Assembly (NCBI GenBank): GCA_001829395.1
Contig: MIBD01000155.1
Location: 1,045 to 7,454 of the forward strand
Origin: Spirochaetes bacterium GWF1_49_6
GTDB taxonomy: Bacteria > Spirochaetota > Brevinematia > Brevinematales > GWF1-51-8
Direction: 5' to 3'
Length of the DNA stretch: 6,410 bases
Part shown: positions 1 to 5,450 of the stretch, piece after piece
Layout of the letters: each line of letters begins with the position of its first letter
Numbering within the stretch: the stretch's first letter is position 1
Made by a program: the position numbers and the translations under genes
Notes under the pieces: model-generated
Told to the model about the DNA's origin: nothing
What the model saw: only the letters and a program-made list of their open reading frames with translations
Databases searched by the model: none

Positions 1-47
1 TTATCCCGCCGTATCGGGGGACTATTTAATAATGGAAATTTTATTTG

Positions 48-84
48 GATTGCTTCAACCCTGCGGGCTTCGCAATGACGTGCC
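48..84. repeat. Short palindromic repeat, copy 1 (GCTTC...GCAATGAC family)
   Basis: The outer arms ATTGC (49-53) and GCAAT (72-76) are complementary. The left side continues as TTC and the right side as GACGTGCC. The centre is a CCCTGCGGG near-palindrome. The same edges recur at 4232-4287 and, diverged, at 4368-4404, with unrelated centres. This looks like a small dispersed non-coding repeat. Similar GATTGCTTC...CGCAATGAC repeats are, from memory, common in environmental bacterial genomes; no search was possible. Confidence 0.6.
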
Positions 85-165
85 TTTCCTTTGTTCTCTG
101 CTTGCCCGGGGGTGTCTCCGCGGCGGTCTTTGCCTTTCCTCCCCCGCTTTCCCCTTCCCTGTTTT
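85..165. other. Pyrimidine-rich non-coding leader
   Basis: This stretch is mostly C and T on the plus strand. The 10-mer TGCCTTTCCT occurs at 81-90 and again exactly 50 bases later at 131-140. No ribosome-binding site, start codon context or protein-like frame is visible. It is gene-free leader DNA between the palindromic repeat and the heptamer array. Confidence 0.4.
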
Positions 166-221
166 CACTTTCAACTTTCAACTTGTCACTTTCAACTTGT
201 AACTTTCAACTTGTCACTTTT
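166..221. repeat. Heptamer tandem array upstream of the gal operon promoter
   Basis: Eight consecutive 7-base units can be read: CACTTTC, AACTTTC, AACTTGT, CACTTTC, AACTTGT, AACTTTC, AACTTGT, CACTTTT. A degenerate ninth follows (222-228). From 173 the pattern is also a 14-base repeat (173-186, 187-200, 201-214) differing only in the first base. It ends about 13 bases before the -35 element of the operon promoter. Such short arrays change length by slippage. Whether it affects expression is inference. Confidence 0.75.
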
Positions 222-234
222 TACTACTTTCCTC

Positions 235-262
235 TTGCTAATTCCCTCCATTGTACTATAAT
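235..262 (+). promoter_or_regulatory. Probable sigma70 promoter of the GH1-galT-galK operon
   Basis: A -35 element TTGCTA (235-240, four of six consensus bases) is followed by a 16-base spacer and a perfect -10 TATAAT (257-262). Transcription would start near 269, giving a leader of about 50 bases before the first gene. No clear operator, riboswitch or CRE-like site was seen. The perfect -10 and the position carry the call; the -35 is only fair. Confidence 0.6.
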
Positions 263-300
263 ATACCTGCGCAGTTACATTCCGACGGGGGGTTTGTGTC

Positions 301-324
301 ATGGATAAACCGGAGGAATTATGA
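301..324 (+). other. Possible seven-codon leader peptide coupled to the hydrolase start
   Basis: ATG at 301 opens a frame encoding MDKPEEL. Its TGA stop (322-324) overlaps the ATG of the hydrolase (321-323) as ATGA. A G-run (287-292) lies 8 bases upstream and could be a weak ribosome-binding site. The leader frame itself spans the GGAGGA site (312-317) used by the hydrolase. Either this is translational coupling or a chance short frame; chance is quite possible. Confidence 0.2.
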
Positions 325-1649
325 GATATAAACCGTTCGATTTGCCAAAGGGTTTCCTTCTCGGCAGCGCGACCGCCTCTCTCCAGATCGAAGGCGGGGA
401 TACGAATAATTCGTGGTACCGATGGTGCGAGAAGGGGAAGATTAAGGACGGCAGTCACTGCATCGCCGCGGACGACCACTGGAACCGCGTCGGCGAGGAT
501 ATCGGCCTCCTGAAAAAAATGCATCACCAGGTCTACCGGATGAGTATCGAATGGAGCCGGATTCAGCCCGAACCGGAGGAGTTCGATAAGGACGCGATGG
601 AGCATTACCGTAACGAGATACTCGCTCTGAAAAAGGCGAAAATCGAGCCTCTCGTCACACTGCATCATTTCTCCAACCCGCTCTGGTTCGAGGATATGGG
701 GGGATGGCTTCATCCCGACGCTCCTTACATTTTCAATTATTACACCAAATATATGGTTCAGCACCTGGGCGACCTTGTAACCGACTGGGTGACTATTAAC
801 GAACCGAACGTGTATCTCCTGTTCGGCTACCTCCAGGGAATATGGCCTCCCGGCGAAAAGAAGCTGGGAAAGTACCTCAGGGGCGCGGTAAATATGATAG
901 CCGCGCACACCCTCGCGTACCGGACTATCCACGAGATGCGGAAGCTGATGATGTACGACGACGGCGAAACCAAGGTCGGCGCGGCGTATCATACCCGTGT
1001 CCACGAACCCGCGTCGGAACGGAAGGGAGACAAACGGATGGCGGGAATAGTCGACCGTCTGTTCGAGAGAATATTCGTGACCGGGATGACCGAAGGAAAA
1101 CTGATATTCCCCCTGCGCGGCGATCTTCCCTACGACCCCGGGCGTTTCTCCGACTTCATGGGCATCAACTACTACACCCGCGGCTTCGTTAAATTCGTAT
1201 GGAACCCCGCGAAGATGTTCATGGAGATATTCGATAATCCTGACTGCGAAAAGAACGACCTCGGATGGGAGATTTACCCCGAGGGAATCTACCGGGTCTG
1301 CGAGAAGTACTATAAGATGTACCCCATGCCGGTATTCATCACCGAGAACGGGACATGCGATGCCGAAGATGCGTTCCGCGCGGACTATATCTATTCCCAT
1401 CTCGCGCAGGTCAAACGGGCGATTGACGACGGTATCGATATCCGGCGTTATTATCACTGGTCGACCCTCGATAACTTCGAGTGGCTCGAGGGATTGTCCG
1501 CGCGCTTCGGGCTGGCCGAAGTGGACTATTCCCGCAACCGCCGGCGCACACTCCGCGATAGCGGAAAATTCTACGGCGAGATATGCAAACGGAAATCGGT
1601 CAACCAGGGGATGATAGACAAGTACCTGAAGAAAAAGAAACGAGGCTGA
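321..1649 (+). CDS. Glycoside hydrolase family 1 beta-glycosidase (probable beta-galactosidase or broad beta-glucosidase/galactosidase)
   Basis: This 442-residue protein is a cytoplasmic retaining glycosidase with a TIM-barrel fold and no signal peptide. The N-terminal family signature FLLGSATASLQIEGG (12-26) carries the sugar-binding Gln22. His116 (TLHHF) and the acid/base Glu161 in INEPN are present, as is the nucleophile Glu342 in ITENG. The C-terminal sugar-binding stretch is WSTLDNFEW (380-388). Aligned with 6-phospho-beta-galactosidase LacG, whose phosphate-binding Ser, Lys and Tyr lie in this stretch, the residues here are Glu387, Ala394 and Phe396, so the substrate should be unphosphorylated. 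The length is normal to slightly short, and the stretch around 228-276 looks compact. The start follows GGAGGA (312-317). galT begins one base after the stop, and the galT-galK context suggests galactose as a product. Specificity cannot be read from sequence alone. Confidence 0.93.
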   Translation: MRYKPFDLPKGFLLGSATASLQIEGGDTNNSWYRWCEKGKIKDGSHCIAADDHWNRVGEDIGLLKKMHHQVYRMSIEWSRIQPEPEEFDKDAMEHYRNEILALKKAKIEPLVTLHHFSNPLWFEDMGGWLHPDAPYIFNYYTKYMVQHLGDLVTDWVTINEPNVYLLFGYLQGIWPPGEKKLGKYLRGAVNMIAAHTLAYRTIHEMRKLMMYDDGETKVGAAYHTRVHEPASERKGDKRMAGIVDRLFERIFVTGMTEGKLIFPLRGDLPYDPGRFSDFMGINYYTRGFVKFVWNPAKMFMEIFDNPDCEKNDLGWEIYPEGIYRVCEKYYKMYPMPVFITENGTCDAEDAFRADYIYSHLAQVKRAIDDGIDIRRYYHWSTLDNFEWLEGLSARFGLAEVDYSRNRRRTLRDSGKFYGEICKRKSVNQGMIDKYLKKKKRG

Positions 1650-1650
1650 T

Positions 1651-2637
1651 ATGGCTGAACTGCGATGGAACCCGTTACTGGGGACATGGACGATGGTATC
1701 CGCGAACCGCCAGAAACGCCCCGACCTCCCGAAAGACTGGTGCGCGTTCTGTCCCGGCCCCGGTAAAAAAGTCCCGCCCGGTTACGACGTCTTTATCTAC
1801 GATAACGATTTCCCTATCATGCGTCCCGACCCGGATACTCCCGACGAGATCGGCGGGGAACTTTACCCCGCGATGGAGAACTACGGTAAGTGCGACGTCA
1901 TCCTCTACTCCCCCGACCACAACGCCCATCTGAGCAGCCTGACCCTCCCGCACCTTCGGAAACTGGTCGACCTATGGTGCGGCCGTACCGGGACGCTTGT
2001 GAAAGACCCGAAAATCCAGTACGTATTTATCTTCGAGAACCGCGGCCGCGAAGTCGGCGCGACGATGCAGCACCCGCACGGCCAGCTTTACGCCTACCCG
2101 TTCGTCCCGCAGAAAATCGACGTCGAGCTTAGGAACTGCCGCGCGCATCACGAACGCACCGGGAACTGCCTGCTCTGCGGCATGAACGCCGAGGAGCTCC
2201 GTTTCGGGAAGCGGGTGATTTTCGAGAACGCGCATTTTATTGCGTACCTGCCCGCGTTCACCGACTATCCCTACGGGGTGTTCCTGACCGCGAAACGCCA
2301 CTACGGGCTATTCACCGATATGACCGGGGACGAGCGCGACAGCCTCGCCGCGTCGCTGAAGGATGTGACCGGGATGTTCGACTCCCTGTTCGATAAGGAG
2401 TTCCCGTATATGATGTGCGTCCACCAGTCCCCGTGCAATACCGCCGACTATGGCAATTATGATAAGTTCTACCACTTCCATATCGAGTTCTACCCGCCCC
2501 TGCGTTCCGCCGACCGCGTGAAGTTCTACGCATCGTCCGAACTCGGCGCATGGGCGGCGGCGAACCCCCTGCGTGTCGAGGACACCGCCTTGCAGCTCCT
2601 AGACGCGCTCGCGAAGTTCCGGGGGAAGTCCGTATGA
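1651..2637 (+). CDS. galT: Galactose-1-phosphate uridylyltransferase
   Basis: This 328-residue enzyme exchanges galactose-1-phosphate and UDP-glucose for UDP-galactose and glucose-1-phosphate (Leloir pathway, cytoplasm). It belongs to the HIT superfamily. The uridylylated active-site motif is HPHGQ (141-145), with His143 the nucleophile. Structural zinc ligands by comparison with the E. coli enzyme are Cys31, Cys34, His90 and His141. The C-terminal domain keeps His258 and the HFH pair His275/His277 of the second metal site. A second CxxC (Cys173, Cys176) follows the active site, as I recall from other bacterial members of the family. The start lies one base after the hydrolase stop, with GAGG at 1642-1645, so translation is probably coupled. 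The end overlaps galK. No key residue is missing. Confidence 0.96.
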   Translation: MAELRWNPLLGTWTMVSANRQKRPDLPKDWCAFCPGPGKKVPPGYDVFIYDNDFPIMRPDPDTPDEIGGELYPAMENYGKCDVILYSPDHNAHLSSLTLPHLRKLVDLWCGRTGTLVKDPKIQYVFIFENRGREVGATMQHPHGQLYAYPFVPQKIDVELRNCRAHHERTGNCLLCGMNAEELRFGKRVIFENAHFIAYLPAFTDYPYGVFLTAKRHYGLFTDMTGDERDSLAASLKDVTGMFDSLFDKEFPYMMCVHQSPCNTADYGNYDKFYHFHIEFYPPLRSADRVKFYASSELGAWAAANPLRVEDTALQLLDALAKFRGKSV

Positions 2638-3800
2638 CCGACTCCCGCGGCCTTATCAGGCAATTTATTTCGCTGTACGGCGGTTCGCCCGACGGGGTGC
2701 GTGTCTTTTTCGCGCCGGGACGGGTGAACCTGATCGGCGAGCATATCGACTACTGCGGGGGCAACGTTCTTCCCGCCGCGCTGACACTCGGTATCTCCGC
2801 CGCCGCGCGGATTACCCGCGCGCGGAATATACGGATGGGGTCGGTCAATATGCCGGGCAGTCCGACAGTCAATCTCGACTCGCCCATCGAGTTCGATGAA
2901 GCGCGCGGATGGGGCAACTATCCCGCCGGGGTGATGCGGATGCTGGCCGACCGGGGCACCGCGCTTCTAAGCTGCGACATCCTGTTCGCGGGCGACCTCC
3001 CCGACGGCGCGGGACTCTCCTCGTCGGCGGCGATCGAAGTGCTGACTGCGGTGATGATGATCCGTCTCGCGGGATACGATGCGAAATTCACGCCGCGCGA
3101 TATCGCGCTCCTCTCCCAGAAGGCGGAAAACAGCTTCACCGGGGTAAACTGCGGGATTATGGATCAGTACGCGTCGGCGATGGGCAGGAAAGACCATGCC
3201 ATCCTGCTCGACACCCGCGCGGTCTCGTCCGAGTATGTCCCGTTCCGGTTCCCCGGATACACCCTTGTCATTATGAATTCCCATAAACGCCGGGGTCTCG
3301 CGGACTCCAAGTACAACGAGCGTCGCGCCGAATGCGAAGCCGCGTTGAAATCGATCCGCTCGATGCGGCGTATCGCCGACCTAGTCATGGCGACATCCGA
3401 CGAGGCGGAGGCTATCCCCGATCCCGTCCTGCGTAAACGCGCCCGCCACGCTGTCACCGAACAGAGCCGTGTCGAACGCGCGGTAGAATGCCTGACACGC
3501 GGGGATGCCGACGGGTTCGGGTGGTTATTGAACAAGTCGCACGAGTCCCTCCGTGACGACTACGAGGTCACGGGGCACGAACTGGATATCCTGACCGACG
3601 CCGCGAGGAACTCGAACGGATGCGCGGGGTCGAGGATGACCGGCGCGGGGTTCGGGGGATGCGCGATCTCGCTGGTGCGGACGGACGCGCTCGACGGATT
3701 CCGCGTGCATACCGCGAGGGAGTACCATGCCGCCACGGAGCTTAACGCCGAGTTCTATACCGCCGCCGCGGACGACGGGGCGCGGGAGATCACGCTATGA
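2634..3800 (+). CDS. galK: Galactokinase
   Basis: This 388-residue GHMP-family kinase phosphorylates galactose at C1 with ATP. The galactokinase signature GRVNLIGEHIDYCGG is at 29-43, with Arg30 at the catalytic arginine position. The ATP-binding loop LPDGAGLSSSAA spans 122-133. NCGIMDQYAS (172-181) contains the catalytic base Asp177. The third GHMP motif MTGAGFGGC is at 335-343. The frame is open back to 2550, but the ATG at 2634 is chosen. It overlaps the galT stop as ATGA, has GGGGGAAG (2621-2628) just upstream, and yields the usual galactokinase N-terminus; the extra 28 residues would be low-complexity and inside galT. It is the last recognisable gene of the operon. Its stop is itself embedded in ATGA, but only six sense codons follow. 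Confidence 0.96.
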   Translation: MTDSRGLIRQFISLYGGSPDGVRVFFAPGRVNLIGEHIDYCGGNVLPAALTLGISAAARITRARNIRMGSVNMPGSPTVNLDSPIEFDEARGWGNYPAGVMRMLADRGTALLSCDILFAGDLPDGAGLSSSAAIEVLTAVMMIRLAGYDAKFTPRDIALLSQKAENSFTGVNCGIMDQYASAMGRKDHAILLDTRAVSSEYVPFRFPGYTLVIMNSHKRRGLADSKYNERRAECEAALKSIRSMRRIADLVMATSDEAEAIPDPVLRKRARHAVTEQSRVERAVECLTRGDADGFGWLLNKSHESLRDDYEVTGHELDILTDAARNSNGCAGSRMTGAGFGGCAISLVRTDALDGFRVHTAREYHAATELNAEFYTAAADDGAREITL

Positions 3801-3802
3801 CC

Positions 3803-3817
3803 TCACCCTGCGGGTGA
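3803..3817. terminator. Perfect hairpin just after galK (weak terminator candidate)
   Basis: TCACCC (3803-3808) and GGGTGA (3812-3817) form a perfect 6-bp stem around the loop TGC, two bases after the galK stop. No T-run follows, so it is not a standard intrinsic terminator. It could stabilise the mRNA 3' end or simply be the edge of the repeat that begins here, since ACCCTGCGGG recurs at 58-67 and 3899-3908. Confidence 0.3.
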
Positions 3818-3880
3818 TCTATCCCGATATCAAGACTATGCTTCAGATATAAATATTGCCCGTGATGATGGTTTTTAATT
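3803..3880 (+). repeat. Duplicated promoter-like element, copy A
   Basis: The order of blocks is CACCCTGCGGG, CTATCCCGAT, AGA..TGCTT, an AT-rich part, GTGATGATGG and TTTTTAATT. It matches copy B at 3897-3997 block by block, with a few gaps. In the place where copy B has TATAAT, this copy has TTTAAT (3874-3879). The copies are clearly diverged, so the duplication is old or the element is a dispersed family. Confidence 0.5.
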
Positions 3881-3896
3881 CCGTCCGACAATCGAA

Positions 3897-3997
3897 GCAC
3901 CCTGCGGGCGGGCTAATCCCGACTGCTGCGCAGACTAATCCCGATGCCCAGAAAGTGCTTTTAGTATTACATAGCCTGTGATGATGATGGTATAATT
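3897..3997 (+). repeat. Duplicated promoter-like element, copy B, with an internal 22-base repeat
   Basis: This has the same block order as 3803-3880: CACCCTGCGGG (3898-3908), CTAATCCCGA (3913-3922 and again 3935-3944, period 22), AGA..TGCTT, an AT-rich part, GTGATGATGATGG and TATAATT. The internal 22-base duplication explains why it is longer than copy A. It ends in the -10 element that would drive the small membrane protein at 4029. Confidence 0.55.
3966..3996 (+). promoter_or_regulatory. Extended -10 promoter for the small membrane protein
   Basis: TGGTATAAT (3988-3996) is a perfect extended -10 (TGn followed by TATAAT). The best -35 is ATTACA (3966-3971), 19 bases upstream and poor, which is tolerable with an extended -10. 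Transcription would start near 4003 and give a leader of about 25 bases with AAAAGGA (4015-4021) before the ATG at 4029. Confidence 0.5.
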
Positions 3998-4028
3998 GAT
4001 CGTTCCAGCGAATAAAAGGAATCGTTCC

Positions 4029-4232
4029 ATGATTGGCAAGCAGTCGAAGTTCTTCTGGATAAAACTTTCGGTCAATATCGCCGGGCTCGCCGTCATGGCT
4101 ATCCCGTGGATAACGGGGATGCCGGTGACGCAATTCCCGGTATTTATCGCGACGGGCGGAGGGTTTGTCGTGCTCGCGCGGGTGGTTATCATGGTGATCG
4201 AGGGACGCGCGAAGGGGAAATCCGCGGAATAG
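4029..4232 (+). CDS. Small hypothetical membrane protein with two predicted helices
   Basis: The protein has 67 residues and no recognised family. Hydrophobic segments lie at about 12-30 (KLSVNIAGLAVMAIPWITG) and 33-57 (VTQFPVF...VVIMVI). The basic N-terminus (Lys4, Lys7, Lys12) and the tail EGRAKGKSAE suggest that both ends are cytoplasmic, with a short outer turn near Pro34. The ATG at 4029 is preferred over TTG at 3996 because AAAAGGA sits 8 bases upstream and the TTG lies on the -10 element. The stop TAG is shared with the first bases of the repeat at 4232-4287, so the original gene may have been longer. GC-rich codon use resembles the neighbours. The coding call rests on promoter, ribosome-binding site and hydrophobic pattern only. 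Confidence 0.55.
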   Translation: MIGKQSKFFWIKLSVNIAGLAVMAIPWITGMPVTQFPVFIATGGGFVVLARVVIMVIEGRAKGKSAE

Positions 4233-4287
4233 ATTGCTTCTACCGCGCTTCAATAATTTTTGTAGCGCGGCATCGCAATGACACGCC
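4232..4287. repeat. Short palindromic repeat, copy 2
   Basis: The outer arms ATTGC (4233-4237) and GCAAT (4275-4279) match copy 1 at 48-84, as do the flanking TTC and GAC.CGCC. The centre differs and forms its own perfect stem, CCGCGCT (4243-4249) with AGCGCGG (4264-4270), around an AT-rich 14-base loop. The element begins within the stop codon of the small membrane protein and could act as an mRNA end structure, although no T-run follows it. Confidence 0.65.
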
Positions 4288-4291
4288 TCGG

Positions 4292-4314
4292 CTACCCTTC
4301 GGCTTCGCTCAGGG
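4292..4314. repeat. 23-base CCTTCGGCTTCGCTCAGGG-type direct repeat, first copy
   Basis: The 23 bases here are repeated exactly at 4416-4438, 124 bases downstream. The core CCTTCGGCTTCGCTCAGGG also heads each unit of the 45-bp tandem array. From memory, this type of repeat is common in many bacterial genomes and is often mistranslated as ERSRR-like protein ends. Confidence 0.7.
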
Positions 4315-4335
4315 CAAGCGCTCGGCAACCGGAAT

Positions 4336-4362
4336 GTCATCCTGAGCATGTCGAAGGATGAC
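4336..4362. repeat. Perfect 8-bp-arm palindromic repeat
   Basis: GTCATCCT (4336-4343) and AGGATGAC (4355-4362) are perfect inverted repeats around the loop GAGCATGTCGA. From memory, GTCATCCTGAGC...GAAGGATGAC elements are widespread dispersed repeats. It lies between the two copies of the 23-base repeat. No adjacent T-run is present, so terminator function is not claimed. Confidence 0.65.
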
Positions 4363-4367
4363 GGATA

Positions 4368-4404
4368 GACCGCTTCGTCGTTTACACTCCTCGCGGCGAC
4401 CGGC
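4368..4404. repeat. Short palindromic repeat, diverged copy 3
   Basis: GACCGCTTC (4368-4376) and CGCGGCGAC (4392-4400) correspond to GATTGCTTC and CGCAATGAC of copies 1 and 2. TT has become CC on the left and AA has become GG on the right, so the stem is kept as CCGC (4370-4373) with GCGG (4393-4396). The centre is unrelated to the other copies. Confidence 0.45.
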
Positions 4405-4415
4405 GCTCATCTCGA

Positions 4416-4438
4416 CTACCCTTCGGCTTCGCTCAGGG
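4416..4438. repeat. 23-base direct repeat, second copy
   Basis: This is identical over 23 bases to 4292-4314. It runs into the first unit of the 45-bp tandem array, which begins at 4420. Confidence 0.7.
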
Positions 4439-4545
4439 AGCGGCATCCCCCGGGCGACCGTTAACCTTCGGCTACGTTCAGCGAGCGGTATCCCCCCGGC
4501 GACCGTTAACCTTCGGCTTCGCTCAGCGAGCGGTATCCCCCCGGC
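4420..4545. repeat. 45-bp tandem repeat, three units
   Basis: Units start with CCTTCGG at 4420, 4465 and 4510, an exact 45-base period; the third is incomplete after 4545. Each contains a small hairpin, CGCTC with GAGCG around AGG or AGC; unit 2 has a G-T wobble from CGTTC. Units 2 and 3 share GCGAGCGGTATCCCCCCGG, while units 1 and 3 share GGCTTCGCTCAG, as expected from recombination between units. Because 45 is a multiple of three, the array gives repeating open frames on both strands (15-residue periods); I treat these as artefacts. It ends about 50 bases before the -35 of the next gene. Confidence 0.8.
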
Positions 4546-4560
4546 AAGGCAATCCCATCG

Positions 4561-4622
4561 AAAATATTTTAAATAAAACATTCTAAAAAACGCTTGACAT
4601 TTTTTCATCCCGGATATATTAT
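4561..4622 (+). promoter_or_regulatory. Strong sigma70 promoter with AT-rich upstream region
   Basis: Perfect -35 TTGACA (4594-4599), a 17-base spacer and -10 TATTAT (4617-4622, five of six) make this the best promoter in the window. The preceding 30 bases (4561-4590) are almost entirely A and T and include the palindrome AAAATATTTT, so they could serve as an UP element. Transcription would start near 4629, about 35 bases before the ATG at 4664. Confidence 0.8.
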
Positions 4623-4663
4623 AGTGCAAACAGCGGATTAATTCGCGTAATAAAGGGGGAAAT

Positions 4664-5431
4664 ATGTTCGGCGTACCGGTATGGAAAAAGGACTACAGCG
4701 ATACGGCTCATGTGCAGGCGGCCGCGGCGCGTCTCCGCGCGGTGCTCCAGCCCGGCGACTTCGTCAACTTCGACGCCGCCATGAAATCATGGTGGGATAT
4801 CGCCGAGTCGTTCGCGTGGAAACTTATCCCGTGGGACCAGAAAAAAGTGTTCGGCGGCAACTCCTGCTTCAAGGATATCCACAGCGTGATCTACTTCGAC
4901 CCCGTTCACACGTTCTCGATGGAGTACCCCAAGGGGGGAGTCTACAATCCGCTCGAGCAATACTGCCTCGACCCCCTCGCGATCTACCGTTACCAACGCC
5001 GCGTGTTCGACGCGCAGGATATCGCGATTATGAAGAAGCACGCCGACAAGCTGATCGGGGTCAAGTACGACCTCGGCCTGCTCATAAAAATCCTGTTCGA
5101 GACTATCCTCGATATCGGCAGGCACCAGCGCATCCGTATCCGCAAACGCAGCTTTGTTTGCAGTACCGCGGTACGGGTCATCTTCGAGAACTGGCGCAAG
5201 GTGTGGAATCGTACCCACCCCGGCCAGCCCCGGATGCAGCGTCTGTTCAACACGTTCGACGAGCATCTCGACGCCCCCTACTCCCGCGTGCGGGACTTGT
5301 TCTACAACGGCTTGTATCCCAACGGGGTGGAGTATGAAATGACGTCGCCCGCGCATTTCGCGAACTCCGGGTTCTACGGGCACGAGTTCCGGCTGGTGGC
5401 GCAGTTCGATAACGGCGAGGACGTGGGGTAA
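4664..5431 (+). CDS. Putative permuted papain-like cysteine hydrolase (NlpC/P60 superfamily, YiiX/C92-type)
   Basis: The 255-residue protein has the layout of permuted NlpC/P60 enzymes. An opening strand LQPGDFVNF (28-36) is followed by candidate catalytic His73 in DIHSVIYF, and by candidate Glu87 in FSMEYPKGGV. A helix and the GVKYDLGLL segment (132-140) come next, then candidate nucleophile Cys166 in SFVCSTAV. The C-terminal TSPAHFANSGFY (227-238) resembles the closing segment of such proteins. Relatives cleave amide or thioester bonds in peptidoglycan or lipids; the substrate here is unknown. No signal peptide or membrane helix is seen, which is unusual because envelope-acting members usually have one. 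The start follows AAAGGGGGA (4652-4660) and a near-consensus promoter. It appears to be a single-gene unit, GC-rich like the gal operon. Family assignment is by pattern, not search. Confidence 0.6.
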   Translation: MFGVPVWKKDYSDTAHVQAAAARLRAVLQPGDFVNFDAAMKSWWDIAESFAWKLIPWDQKKVFGGNSCFKDIHSVIYFDPVHTFSMEYPKGGVYNPLEQYCLDPLAIYRYQRRVFDAQDIAIMKKHADKLIGVKYDLGLLIKILFETILDIGRHQRIRIRKRSFVCSTAVRVIFENWRKVWNRTHPGQPRMQRLFNTFDEHLDAPYSRVRDLFYNGLYPNGVEYEMTSPAHFANSGFYGHEFRLVAQFDNGEDVG

Positions 5432-5441
5432 GGAAAAATTG

Positions 5442-5450
5442 AAAGGAGGT
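5442..5450 (+). promoter_or_regulatory. Orphan perfect Shine-Dalgarno sequence
   Basis: AAAGGAGGT lies 11 bases after the preceding stop codon and is the best anti-16S match in the window. No plausible start follows at normal spacing. The nearest ATG (5469) is 18 bases away and opens only seven codons; TTG at 5462 is stopped after four codons; ATT at 5461 would give a short chain. It appears to be a leftover of a gene whose body is no longer adjacent. Confidence 0.5.

Noticed and set aside
5..18. CCCG/CGGG hairpin at the left edge as a terminator of a preceding gene
   Set aside because: The stem has only four pairs and no T-run follows; no preceding coding frame is visible.
45..308. An 87-codon plus-strand frame in the leader
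   Set aside because: It crosses a palindromic repeat, the heptamer array and the promoter, and has no ribosome-binding site; the translation is low-complexity.
192..1457. A 421-codon open frame on the minus strand across most of the GH1 gene
   Set aside because: It is antisense to a gene with full catalytic motifs, shows no known motif, and its C-terminal end is a translation of the heptamer array. GC-rich codon positions readily produce such shadows.
2550..2633. A 28-residue N-terminal extension of galactokinase
   Set aside because: It lies wholly inside galT, is rich in Arg, Ala and Gly, and lacks the ATGA overlap and GGGGGAAG site that support the ATG at 2634.
3843..4349. A 168-codon minus-strand frame
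   Set aside because: Its start reads through repeats, giving the ERSRR-type artefact, and it is antisense to the better supported small membrane gene.
4420..4545. CRISPR array
   Set aside because: Units abut with no unique spacers between them and no cas gene is present, so it is a plain tandem repeat.
4309..4629. Frames on both strands with 15-residue repeats (minus 4309-4629, plus 4358-4576)
   Set aside because: They are translations of the 45-bp tandem repeat, whose length is a multiple of three. Neither has a convincing ribosome-binding site, and one overlaps the strong promoter at 4594-4622.
4787..5383. A 198-codon minus-strand frame opposite the cysteine hydrolase
   Set aside because: It has no ribosome-binding site and no motif, and is antisense to the gene with a near-consensus promoter.
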